NCBI RefSeq assembly: GCF_002221595.1
Contig: NZ_NHMP01000001.1
Location: forward strand, 620,001-684,000
Reading direction: 5' to 3'
DNA: 64,000 nucleotides
Origin: Turicimonas muris
GTDB lineage: Bacteria > Pseudomonadota > Gammaproteobacteria > Burkholderiales > Burkholderiaceae_F
The notes under the pieces are model-generated. The model saw only the letters and a list, made by a program, of their open reading frames with translations. It made no database searches and had not been told where the DNA came from. The position numbers and the translations under genes were made by a program. Shown here one piece after another: positions 9,069 through 18,300 of the stretch (position 1 is the stretch's first letter; every line of letters starts with the position of its first letter).

Positions 9069-11711
9069 ATGCACCTCCCATCCGAGTTGAGAACTAAATT
9101 GTCGTCTGTAAAAAGCAAAATTTTGATCCGTGCTCTTTATGTACTCATTATTGTTTATACAGTTTTTGTGACGATAAGTATGTGGAGAGCAAATCAGCAT
9201 ACGGTTGATATGTTTGAATATCCGTATCAAGTCACTCGGAGCGTCAGCGAAATCCAAGCTCGTCTTAATGAAATGGGCCACACCATTCCATTTATTATGG
9301 GCAATACGGACTCCTTCGAAGATATTGTGGAAGTGCTGAAAATGCAGGAAGAAGAACAAAACCGTTCTTTGGAGTTCTTGGAACACCACTTCCGCGGAGA
9401 TCCGAAAGAATATCAGCAGCTGATGCAGGACTTCTCCAACATTAAAGAACAAAGACGCAAATTAGCCCTCGAAACCGTGGGCAAAAATAAGGACGAAGTT
9501 CTTAGGATGTATCAAGAACAGGTTGCCCCGTATTTTGATGTTTTGGATAAGACCCTCAGTAAGGTCAGTGCAAATGCCGATGCAAGAAGTGCGGAAATTA
9601 AAGCCCAGGCTCAGCGTCTAATCGATTCCGTTATCATCACAACTTGCTTATTCGGACTTCTTCTCGTTGGATTTCTTTGGTATGTTCTGAACTCCGAAGA
9701 AAGAGCTCATAAAGCAATTCGCCATCGAGAACAGCTTTTTAATATTCTTTCCCATACCGTTGATGAAGTATTCATCATTTTTAATAAGAAGCTCAAACCC
9801 GAGTTCATCAGCTCCAACAGCGAGCGAGTCTTAGGAACCAAATCAAATGATCTGCTCCGTAGTAAAGGCGACTTTGCTGTCCGTTTAATGGAAGATATAA
9901 CCGCCTCACTAAGCGATCAGATCAATCTCGAAGAAGCTTTTCAAATCAGAGAAAAAGATTTTCAATGCGAAGGAATTAACCGTCAGTTTAAGATACGCTT
10001 CTATCCAATCCTGGAAGCTTCCGGTGAAGCAGGCTACATCGTAGTAGTATCTGATGAAACCGAAGCCCAGGAGCAGAAGCGGATTCTGAGTGATTCTTTG
10101 AATAATGCCTTGTCGGCAAGTGTTGCTAAGAGCCGCTTCCTTTCTCACGTTTCTCATGAAATCCGTACCCCGATGAATGCCATTATTGGTATGGCTACCA
10201 TCGCACTGGCAAAAATTAATGACAAACCGAAGGTAGAAGACTGCTTGTTGAAGATATCTCAGTCATCTCGTCACTTGTTGGGACTCATCAACGATATTCT
10301 TGATATGTCGAAGATCGAGGAAAACAAACTGACGATCGCTGCCGATGAATTCAAGTTCAGTGAAGCAGTCACATCCGTCGTGAATTTAATTGCCCCGCAG
10401 GCAAGCGAAAAAAATATTAAATTCGACGTAGTTTTCAATGACGAGATTGAAGAGACTTTGATTGGCGATGCAATGAGGCTTAATCAGGTTCTTATCAACA
10501 TTTTGTCCAATGCCGTAAAGTTCACGCCTGAAGGCGGAGAAGTCAAGCTCATTGTCAACAGACTTTGGATAAAGCAGAACACAGTTTATTTGCAATTCAT
10601 TGTTAAAGACAACGGTATCGGAATGAGTCCGGAATTCCAAAAGAAAGTGTTTGATCCGTTTGAGCAGGCTTCCGTGAAAATTTCTTCTATTTACGGAGGT
10701 ACTGGTCTTGGTCTCTCCATTACCCGCAACTTAGTCTTGTTGATGGGAGGCTCTATCTCCGTTCAAAGTCAGGAAGGTCTCGGGTCAGAGTTCTCCGTCG
10801 AGCTTCCGTTCGGCTTTACTAATGAAGAGAATACCGCCCCTCATGGCCTCGGTGAATTCAAAGTGCTTGTCGTGGATGATGATATTGGCACCTGTGAGCA
10901 CGCATGCTTGATTTTGAAGCGCTTGGGCCAGAACACTGAGTTTGCTCTTGACGGTTATAAAGCCGTTGAAATGGTTAAAGAGTCCCGCGATGAAGGACAT
11001 CCTTACGATGTGGTCTTTATCGACTGGAAGATGCCGGGAATTGATGGAGAAGAAACCGCAAGAAGAATCAGAAAGCTCGAGGGGCTAAACCTGTTAATTA
11101 TCATCATGAGCGCTTACGATTGGGCGCCAATTGAAGAAAGCGCCCGAGAGGCCGGTGTTAACAGCTTTGTTGCCAAACCGTTCTTTGCTAATTCGCTGAA
11201 GGCAGCATTGATGTCGGTTGATAAAGAGGTGCAGACCAAGACGGCCTTGGCAGCCCCCGATATGTACGATTTCACCGGTAAGAGGGTCTTACTGGTGGAA
11301 GATAATGTATTCAATCAAGAAGTGGCTCAAGAATTCTTGTCAATGGCTCATGTGGAAACAGACACGGCTGAAAACGGCCAAATCGCAGTTAAGAAGTTCT
11401 TCGAGTCTCCTGTAGGATACTACGATGCGATTTTGATGGATATTCAAATGCCTGTAATGAACGGATACGAGGCCACCAAAAAAATCCGTGCATCTTCCCA
11501 TCCGGATGCCGTGTCGGTTCCAATCATTGCCATGACGGCAAACGCCTTTACTGAGGACGTCTCGTTGTCCTTAAGTGCAGGGATGAATGCTCACTTATCA
11601 AAACCGTTGGATATGCTGTGCATCTATAAACTTTTGGAACAAACCTTCAAGGGTAAAGAGAAGACAAGTTCCAACGACAAAAATTTTGAAAAAGGCGCGA
11701 AGTCAGAGTAA
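9069..11711 (+). CDS. Hybrid sensor histidine kinase with two receiver domains
   Basis: An 880-aa inner-membrane kinase. Transmembrane helix 1 is at about residues 18-39, a helical periplasmic sensor of ~145 residues follows, and helix 2 is at about 186-208. A PAS-like segment (~215-335) precedes HisKA, with phospho-acceptor His363 in SHVSHEIRTPMN. The HATPase has the N box (NQVLINILSNAVKF), DNGIGM and GGTGLGLSI. Two REC domains follow, with phospho-acceptor Asp652 (FIDWKMPG) and Asp791 (LMDIQMPVMNG). There is no Hpt domain, so the relay must use a separate phosphotransfer protein or a direct regulator. No response regulator gene is adjacent, so the signal and output are unknown. RBS aagga is 6 bases upstream. 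Confidence 0.9.
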   Translation: MHLPSELRTKLSSVKSKILIRALYVLIIVYTVFVTISMWRANQHTVDMFEYPYQVTRSVSEIQARLNEMGHTIPFIMGNTDSFEDIVEVLKMQEEEQNRSLEFLEHHFRGDPKEYQQLMQDFSNIKEQRRKLALETVGKNKDEVLRMYQEQVAPYFDVLDKTLSKVSANADARSAEIKAQAQRLIDSVIITTCLFGLLLVGFLWYVLNSEERAHKAIRHREQLFNILSHTVDEVFIIFNKKLKPEFISSNSERVLGTKSNDLLRSKGDFAVRLMEDITASLSDQINLEEAFQIREKDFQCEGINRQFKIRFYPILEASGEAGYIVVVSDETEAQEQKRILSDSLNNALSASVAKSRFLSHVSHEIRTPMNAIIGMATIALAKINDKPKVEDCLLKISQSSRHLLGLINDILDMSKIEENKLTIAADEFKFSEAVTSVVNLIAPQASEKNIKFDVVFNDEIEETLIGDAMRLNQVLINILSNAVKFTPEGGEVKLIVNRLWIKQNTVYLQFIVKDNGIGMSPEFQKKVFDPFEQASVKISSIYGGTGLGLSITRNLVLLMGGSISVQSQEGLGSEFSVELPFGFTNEENTAPHGLGEFKVLVVDDDIGTCEHACLILKRLGQNTEFALDGYKAVEMVKESRDEGHPYDVVFIDWKMPGIDGEETARRIRKLEGLNLLIIIMSAYDWAPIEESAREAGVNSFVAKPFFANSLKAALMSVDKEVQTKTALAAPDMYDFTGKRVLLVEDNVFNQEVAQEFLSMAHVETDTAENGQIAVKKFFESPVGYYDAILMDIQMPVMNGYEATKKIRASSHPDAVSVPIIAMTANAFTEDVSLSLSAGMNAHLSKPLDMLCIYKLLEQTFKGKEKTSSNDKNFEKGAKSE

Positions 11712-11726
11712 ACAAGAAAATTAAAG

Positions 11727-11754
11727 CGGCTGGCAACCATCAGGTTTTCAGCCG
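11727..11754. terminator. Probable bidirectional terminator between convergent genes
   Basis: A stem CGGCTG/CAGCCG lies between the kinase stop and the convergent hypothetical gene. The flank is A-rich on the left, which gives T's for the - strand, and TTGCTCTT follows on the right. Confidence 0.4.
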
Positions 11755-11773
11755 TTGCTCTTAAACGATTCCT

Positions 11774-12313
11774 TTAGTTGATAGAGTTTTTCTTTTCATC
11801 AATATCGAGCGGCGAAAGATCGTCCGGATTTTCTCCAATTTGCTCGATAAGCTGCTGCATCATGCGGGCGATTTTGTCTTGATCTTTGATGCCTTCAAGC
11901 TTTGCCTTTTCAAATTCGGTAAGGGAGTCATTTAAGGTTTTCAGAGAGGCCGTCTTCTTTTCCTCCGGCATCTTAGGGAGGCTGGTGGTAAGGTAGTTGG
12001 TAAACAGACGGACGCCGAAAGCAATTGCCATGAAAAATGGCAGAGGCACTAATGCTCGGGAAGTGGATTTCTCACTCTGACGTTTCGGATCTCTGGCAAT
12101 CTCGATGTCTTTTAGCCCCATTTGGCCTTGCTCAAGGATGGAATGAGAGATGAAGATTGTTTCCGAACGCATGAGAGGATCATCAATATATTTAATCGAG
12201 TCTTCCATCACTCTTCCTGCATCAACGATAGCAGCAAAGGTATCAATTGAAAGCGGAACCTGGATAGGAAGAGATTCAAACTCTGTTGTTTTCTTAGATC
12301 TTCTTGTTGCCAT
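11774..12313 (-). CDS. Hypothetical protein (179 aa)
   Basis: Not recognised. The protein starts MATRRSKKTTEF and is mostly charged and alpha-helical. It has one moderately hydrophobic stretch (ALVPLPFFMAIAFGVRLF, residues ~99-116) that could be a membrane or buried helix, and an acidic C-terminus (DDLSPLDIDEKK). Coding looks real: a long frame, even codon use and its own intergenic spaces. It lies convergent to the sensor kinase and upstream of no obvious partner on its strand. Confidence 0.6.
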   Translation of the reverse strand: MATRRSKKTTEFESLPIQVPLSIDTFAAIVDAGRVMEDSIKYIDDPLMRSETIFISHSILEQGQMGLKDIEIARDPKRQSEKSTSRALVPLPFFMAIAFGVRLFTNYLTTSLPKMPEEKKTASLKTLNDSLTEFEKAKLEGIKDQDKIARMMQQLIEQIGENPDDLSPLDIDEKKNSIN

Positions 12314-12419
12314 AGTATTGCCTTCGTTGAACGATTAATACGTGCGATAGAAAATAGTTTTGCTCGGTGTGACAATCACGAACTCAGGATTGTCATAGAT
12401 AATTTTAACTAGTAAACAA

Positions 12420-12449
12420 AACCCGCCGTTGAGCAGTCAAGAGCGGGTT
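12420..12449 (-). terminator. Rho-independent terminator of yggX
   Basis: Stem AACCCGC/GCGGGTT. Read on the - strand the 3' arm runs into TTTTGTTT. It lies 16 bases after the yggX stop. Confidence 0.75.
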
Positions 12450-12464
12450 GGGAACAATCCTATA

Positions 12465-12740
12465 TTATTTCTTCTCAGGTTCGACATAACCTTCTGGATG
12501 GGCTACACCTTCACCAAAGAAGTGAGCTTCGATCTGTTCCAAAAGCCATTTGCGGGCTTTCGGATCAGCCATGGAAAGTCTGTTTTCATTGACTAACATG
12601 GTCTGAAGTCTTTTCCACTGTTCCCAAGCTTCCTTGGAAACATTCAAGTAGATTTTTTTTCCTAATTCGCCTGGAAGCGGAGGCAGTTCCAAACCTTCAG
12701 CTTCTCTTCCTAACTTTACGCACTGAACCATACGGGCCAT
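12465..12740 (-). CDS. yggX: YggX family Fe(II)-trafficking / oxidative damage protection protein
   Basis: The 91-aa product has the family's full length and pattern: an N-terminal M.QCVKLG.E..GL..PP.PGELG.KI, then W..W...Q..L.NE.RL and ..AR..L..Q...FFFGEG-like residues ([14 protein letters not shown]). YggX proteins are small cytosolic proteins linked to protection of labile iron-sulfur clusters from oxidants. The gene is monocistronic with its own terminator. The start codon is preceded by ggagaag. Confidence 0.93.
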   Translation of the reverse strand: MARMVQCVKLGREAEGLELPPLPGELGKKIYLNVSKEAWEQWKRLQTMLVNENRLSMADPKARKWLLEQIEAHFFGEGVAHPEGYVEPEKK

Positions 12741-13032
12741 GAGCCTTCTCCTTTAAATTTTTCAAGTAGTCTAAACTAATCAGGCTGAAATCTTCAACTT
12801 AAATCCATTTTCAAAATTTAACAGTTTGTTTGACTTCCTTATTTTCTTGTACTTGCCAAGCTTTATCAGGCGCTGTTTTTACACTTTTCTGAGAAGCTCG
12901 TGCAGAAACGAGTTTTTCCTCGAATAGGACGCAAGCGAATTAGCTAAATTTTCTTCTATTATCACGGGCAGATTTTGAGAAAAAAGCTGCCGAAGAGCAC
13001 CGCTTTTGGCAGTTAAAAAGAAAGGAACAGAA

Positions 13033-13860
13033 ATGACAAAAATCAAATTGGCTGTAGCTTTAGCCATTTTGGCAGCCTTGGGAGGCTGCGCATCTGCAGA
13101 TAAGGCGGTCGATTCGCAAAACCAATTGAGCAGATCGTCTGCGGTTAACGGAACTTGGAACTTAGAATCCTACTTAATTGATGGTCAAACAACAAATTTC
13201 GATGCTACGGCTCAATTCAAGTTGAGATTTGATGCCGCCAACCAAGTCTTCAGCATGCGGACGGATTGCAACACGATTAACGGCATGTACCAAGTCATTA
13301 ACGGCAAAATTCTTTTCCACAATGCACTGGTTACGGGAATGGCATGCGACAAAGAAATCGTCGAGCTCAATCTTCGTCGGCTCCTCAACGCTCCTAAGGC
13401 TTTTGGTGTTGTTGCTGGATCAATCTTCAAGCTCACTTCACCGAATATTGGATCGGCAAATTTCGTAAAACGAAATGACGATAAGAATCAGGCAGAGCTG
13501 CAAATTGTTTCTCGAGAAGAAGACAGGCGTTTGCAAGATTTATTAGTCGGCAAAACTTTTATCGGTGACGGTAAAGGAGGGGGTTTAGCCGTAAAATTAA
13601 CGCTTCATTTCAAGAAAAACCGTGCTCTTGAATGCTCTTCCGACTTCTATCAAGCCTTTCCAAAACCTGTAAAGACAATCGGCTATTACAAGGTTGAAGA
13701 CCAAGTCATCACCGTTGGATGTCATCCTCAGGAGTTTGAGAAGCCAATAGTCTGGGACTTCACGGTTAAAAACAATGGTGATGAACTTTTCTTCAATCAC
13801 TCGAACCTTGAAGCCGAAGGCTCCATGAAAGATAACTGGATGTCTTTGAAGAAACAGTAA
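13033..13860 (+). CDS. META/HslJ-domain lipoprotein
   Basis: The start at 13033 (aaggaa 7 bases upstream) is chosen over a GTG nine codons earlier because it gives a short lipoprotein signal with lipobox ALGGC. The mature protein has a META/HslJ-type domain: GTWNLESYLIDG at the start, then RF..CN.INGMYQ and a conserved T.MACD-type motif (VTGMACDKEIVELN). A second half of about 120 residues looks like a diverged further beta domain (ECSSDF, GYYKV, W.FTV). META domains occur in heat-shock or secreted outer-membrane-associated proteins; the precise role is unknown. Probably monocistronic. Confidence 0.75.
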   Translation: MTKIKLAVALAILAALGGCASADKAVDSQNQLSRSSAVNGTWNLESYLIDGQTTNFDATAQFKLRFDAANQVFSMRTDCNTINGMYQVINGKILFHNALVTGMACDKEIVELNLRRLLNAPKAFGVVAGSIFKLTSPNIGSANFVKRNDDKNQAELQIVSREEDRRLQDLLVGKTFIGDGKGGGLAVKLTLHFKKNRALECSSDFYQAFPKPVKTIGYYKVEDQVITVGCHPQEFEKPIVWDFTVKNNGDELFFNHSNLEAEGSMKDNWMSLKKQ

Positions 13861-13928
13861 AAACAAATTGAGCGTAACGGAGAATCATCATTATGCTCAA
13901 TTTACAAGTAATTACGTTTAACTGGCAC

Positions 13929-15290
13929 TTAAAGGTCTTTGATAAAAATCTGAGATCTTCTCTGCCAGTTGTAAAGGTCTCGCTTTTTGAGCGGAAGTTC
14001 TTCTAACGACGCGGTTCTGAAGCCTTTCTTCAAAAACCAGTGAGCGGTTCGGGTTGTTAAGACAAATAAACGGGTAAGACCTTCTTTCCTGGCTTGTTTT
14101 TCAATTTGTCTTAAAAGCTTATCGGCTTCGCCTTTACCTTGATAGTCGGGATGGACGGTCAAGGCTCCCATTTCACCGATTTTCTCTTCCGGGAAGGCAT
14201 ATAAAGCGGCGCTGCCGTAAATAATGCCGTCGTGTTCGAGAACAATAAATTTGGAAATATCAGCTTCCAATTTTTCCCTCGGACGCTTAACTAAAGTACC
14301 GTCTTCTTCCAACGGTTGAAGAAGCTTAATGAGACCTTGAAGATCGTCAATGGTTGCGGTTTTCATGGATTCCATATGTTCTTCAGTGATCAGGGTGCCT
14401 ACTCCGTCATGCGTAAACAGCTCTCCGAGAATGCCCCCGTCGAGGAAGTACGGAATAATGTGCACGCGGTCCACGCCTTTTTTGATGGCTTTTAAGGCAT
14501 AACCGAGATTGTAGATGTCCTCTTGATCAACCAGGCCTTTCTCTACAAACTCTTCGGCTTGTTCAGCGGTCAGTTCGCTGATGACCTCTCCGAAGCGTCT
14601 TACTCCGTCAACATCGGAGAGGAGAACCAGCTTGTCAGCTTTAATTGCACCCGCAATGGAAGATGCAACATCTTCCAAAGTAAGGTTAAAGGCCTCTCCG
14701 GTCGGAGAAAAACCTAAAGGTGCAACAAGTACGATATTCTTGTTATTAAGCTGCTGATGAATGGCTTCGGAATCAACTTTGCGGACAATCCCCGTTAATT
14801 TGAAATCTATGCCGTCGATAATTCCGAGAGGGCGGGCAATAACGAAATTGCCGCTGACGACTCTCACATGACTGTGCGCCATCGGAGTGTTTGGCAGACC
14901 CTGAGAAAAAGCAGCTTCAATGTCTAGGCGCACTTCGCCGGCGGCTTCTTTGACGCAGGAAAGCGTTTCCGGATCCGTAATACGAATGTTGTTGGAAAGG
15001 GAAGGCCGGATATTCTGCAGCTTTAAGAGTCTTTCTACTTGCGGACGTACACCGTAAACTAAGACTAGTTTGGAGCCGAGAGCGGAAATAACGCTGACAT
15101 CATGAATAAAACTTTCCAGCTTGCCTCGTTCAATCATTTCTCCGGAAACGGCGATAACGATAGTCTGATTTTTAATAGAGTGGATATGCGGAGCAACTCC
15201 TCTGAACCATTGCACCCAGGGAGCAATGGACTCTTCCTCTTCTTGGAGCTCCTCTTGTTCTAAGTTTTTCTCTTCTTGTGTGTCCGTCAT
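13929..15290 (-). CDS. argA: N-acetylglutamate synthase (amino-acid N-acetyltransferase)
   Basis: The 453-aa protein has the two-domain layout of ArgA. The N-terminal amino-acid-kinase fold (residues ~30-290) includes IVIAVSGEMIERG, VLVYGVRPQVE and VLLSDVDGV. The C-terminal GNAT domain (~300-453) includes MGALTVHPDYQGKGEADKL and LFVLTTRTAHWF. It acetylates glutamate with acetyl-CoA, the first step of arginine synthesis in the cytosol, and the kinase-like domain usually binds arginine for feedback inhibition. The N-terminal 25 residues are Glu/Gln-rich (EEKNLEQEELQEEEES), which is unusual. It is divergent from hrpA with about 50 bases between the starts. Confidence 0.93.
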   Translation of the reverse strand: MTDTQEEKNLEQEELQEEEESIAPWVQWFRGVAPHIHSIKNQTIVIAVSGEMIERGKLESFIHDVSVISALGSKLVLVYGVRPQVERLLKLQNIRPSLSNNIRITDPETLSCVKEAAGEVRLDIEAAFSQGLPNTPMAHSHVRVVSGNFVIARPLGIIDGIDFKLTGIVRKVDSEAIHQQLNNKNIVLVAPLGFSPTGEAFNLTLEDVASSIAGAIKADKLVLLSDVDGVRRFGEVISELTAEQAEEFVEKGLVDQEDIYNLGYALKAIKKGVDRVHIIPYFLDGGILGELFTHDGVGTLITEEHMESMKTATIDDLQGLIKLLQPLEEDGTLVKRPREKLEADISKFIVLEHDGIIYGSAALYAFPEEKIGEMGALTVHPDYQGKGEADKLLRQIEKQARKEGLTRLFVLTTRTAHWFLKKGFRTASLEELPLKKRDLYNWQRRSQIFIKDL

Positions 15291-15342
15291 GAGTCTTTCT
15301 CAAAAAAGATTGCCGAATTCAAATAATTATAATGAGCTCGTT

Positions 15343-18300
15343 ATGAGAAAAATTAAAGCAATGAGTTCTTCACTCCAAGATTTAAAAGATAAATGGCAGG
15401 AAGTTAAAGCAAAACAGCCTGAAATTGAGGCAGCGGCTTCTGCTCAAGAAACGAATTTCACGAAGAAGAAAAAACTACAGCCTAAGATGGTAGTTTCCGG
15501 CGCAAAGCAGGCTACATCCGAACAGCTCAAAGAATTAATGGCTTTTGCAGGCAGAAATAAACCTGCCGCCGCCAAGGGAAGGGGACAGGCGCCGAGCAAG
15601 CAGCCCCTCCCGCAAGAAGATTCGGATCTTAAAAAGCAAGAAAAGACCCAGAAATCTGAAGTTCGGCAAGAAAAAAAGAAAACAAAGCCGGTTCCCGGCC
15701 AAGAAAAAGGGAAAAAGTTAACTTCTCTAGCTGATTTAAAGAAAATCGAGGTCAAGAAGACCGGTCCGGTTAAACCGGATAAGCCCGAAACAGAGAACAA
15801 ATCGAGACGCGTACGAGTAAGGGGAGAAAAAGAAACCAGTGAAATCTTCCGAAACGTCCCTGCAAAATTAGAGTTGGCAGAAAACCTTCCTGTTTCTGAA
15901 AGGGCCGATGACATCCGTGAAGCCATCAAGAATAATCAGATTGTGATTGTTTCCGGAGAAACCGGTTCGGGTAAGACCACACAGCTTCCTAAAATCTGTC
16001 TTCAGCTGGGAAGAGGACAAAAGGGACTTATCGGCCATACGCAGCCGAGAAGAATTGCTGCCGTATCTATCGCAAAAAGAATTGCCGAAGAAACCGGAAC
16101 AAAAGTTGGTGAGGTCGCCGGATATCAAATCCGTTTTAAAGACGAGATGGAAGCCGGTGCCAGCATTAAGCTCATGACCGACGGTATTTTGCTTGCGGAG
16201 ACACAAACCGATCCTCTTCTTAAAAAATACGACACCATCATCATTGATGAAGCCCACGAAAGAAGTCTCAATATTGACTTCCTGCTGGGCTATCTTCGTC
16301 AAATTCTGCCGAAGCGTCCCGATTTAAAGGTCATTATTACTTCTGCCACTATCGATTCGGAACGTTTCGCGAAGCACTTTGATCAAGTCAACGGCGGCAA
16401 GCCCGTTCCCGTTATCAATGTCTCGGGAAGACTGTATCCCGTGCAAATCCGCTATCGTCCGGTTATCGAAGAAGACGAAAACGATGACCGTACCTTAATG
16501 GAGGCTATTGCGGATGCATGTGACGAACTGCTTCACTCAGGTCCCGGAGATATCTTGGTATTTCTGCCCGGAGAACGGGAAATTCGAGAGGCGGCAGATG
16601 TATTAGGCAGAAATTCTAAGCCCGGCTTGGAGATTCTTCCTTTGTTTTCTCGCCTGAGCATTGAAGAGCAAGACAGGATTTTTCGTCCGAGCGGAGCTCG
16701 AAGGATTGTGCTCGCTACCAATATTGCCGAGACTTCAATTACGGTTCCGGGCATCCGCTATGTGGTGGACTCCGGCCTTGGCCGAGTAAAGCGTTATTCC
16801 TACCGTAATAAAGTAGAACAACTTCAAGTCGAACCAATCAGCCAAGCAGCTGCTCAGCAGAGAGCGGGCCGCTGCGGCCGCGTCTCCAACGGTATTTGTA
16901 TTCGTCTGTATGACGAACAGGATTTTGACAAGCGCTCCAAATACACCGATCCTGAAATCTTAAGAAGCTCCTTAGCTACGGTCATTCTGCGAATGAAGTC
17001 TCTGCATCTTTCTGATGTCCGGGAATTTCCTTTTGTAGAACCGCCGATGCCAAAAGCTATTACCGACGGCTACGATTTGCTGATCGAATTAAACGCCGTA
17101 ACGGCTCGCGAAGGGGAGTTGACAAAGGTCGGCAGAGAATTGGCAAAGCTTCCCGTCGATGCCAAAGTAGCCCGTATGCTTCAGGCTGCTCAAGATAATC
17201 AAGCATTATCTGAAGTCCTGATCATCGCTTCGGCGATCAGTGTTCAGGACCCGAGAGAACGTCCGTTAGATAAACAGACGCAGGCTGACCAGGCCCATAA
17301 GAAATTTTCAGACGATAAGAGTGATTTCTTGAGTTATCTCAAGATTTGGAACTATGCACAGGATGCAATAGCAAATAAAAAGAGTAATCGTTTGCTGGAA
17401 AGACAGTTTCAGACGAACTTCTTGTCTGCTAGAAGACTGCGCGAATGGAGAGACGTGTACCGTCAGCTCAAAGAAATGGTCACCGAGCTCGGCTGGAGAT
17501 TAAATACTGCGCCCGCAACCTATGAACAGCTTCATAAAGCGTTATTAAGCGGTTTGCTCGGCAGTATCGGGAATCGGATTGTTGAGCCCGATTGGAGAAG
17601 CCCTCCCTTTGCCGGTGCCCGGGGAATCAAGTTTTGGCCATGGCCCGGTTCTGCACTGGCTAAAAAAGCCGGTAAGTGGATTATGGCTTCTGAAATCGTT
17701 GAGACTTCCCGTTTGTATGCCCGTACCATAGCTAATATAGAACCCGAGTGGCTGGAAAAAGTCGGTGCACATTTAATCAAGAAATCTTGGTCGGATCCCC
17801 ATTGGGAGAAAAACGCCGGAAACGTGATTGCCTTTGAGAAAGGCACGTTATACGGTTTGCCTGTTTACGGACAGAGACGAGTGAACTTTGCGCCTAAAGA
17901 TGCGAAGTTAGCCAGGGAAATTTTCATTAGAGAGGCTTTGGTCAATGAAGATTTTGATTCTCAGGCGCCTTTCTGGCAGCACAACAAATCTCTTATCAAA
18001 GACATCCGAGACATGGAACATAAATCTCGCCGTCCGGATGTTTTGGTCGATGACGAGCAGATTTTTGCTTTTTATGACTCTCGTCTCGGTGCAGAGGTTT
18101 GTAGTGTTTCTACGTTAGAAAAGTGGAGAAAAGAAAACGAAGCTAAAGAGCCGAAACTGCTTTTCCTCTCTAAGAAGGATTTGATGAGACATGATGCTTC
18201 GGGCATCACTATCGAATACTTCCCTAAGAAGATTGAGGCTGCAGGCATTCCTATGGCCGTCAGCTACAACTTCGATCCTGGCTCTCCCAGAGACGGTGTG

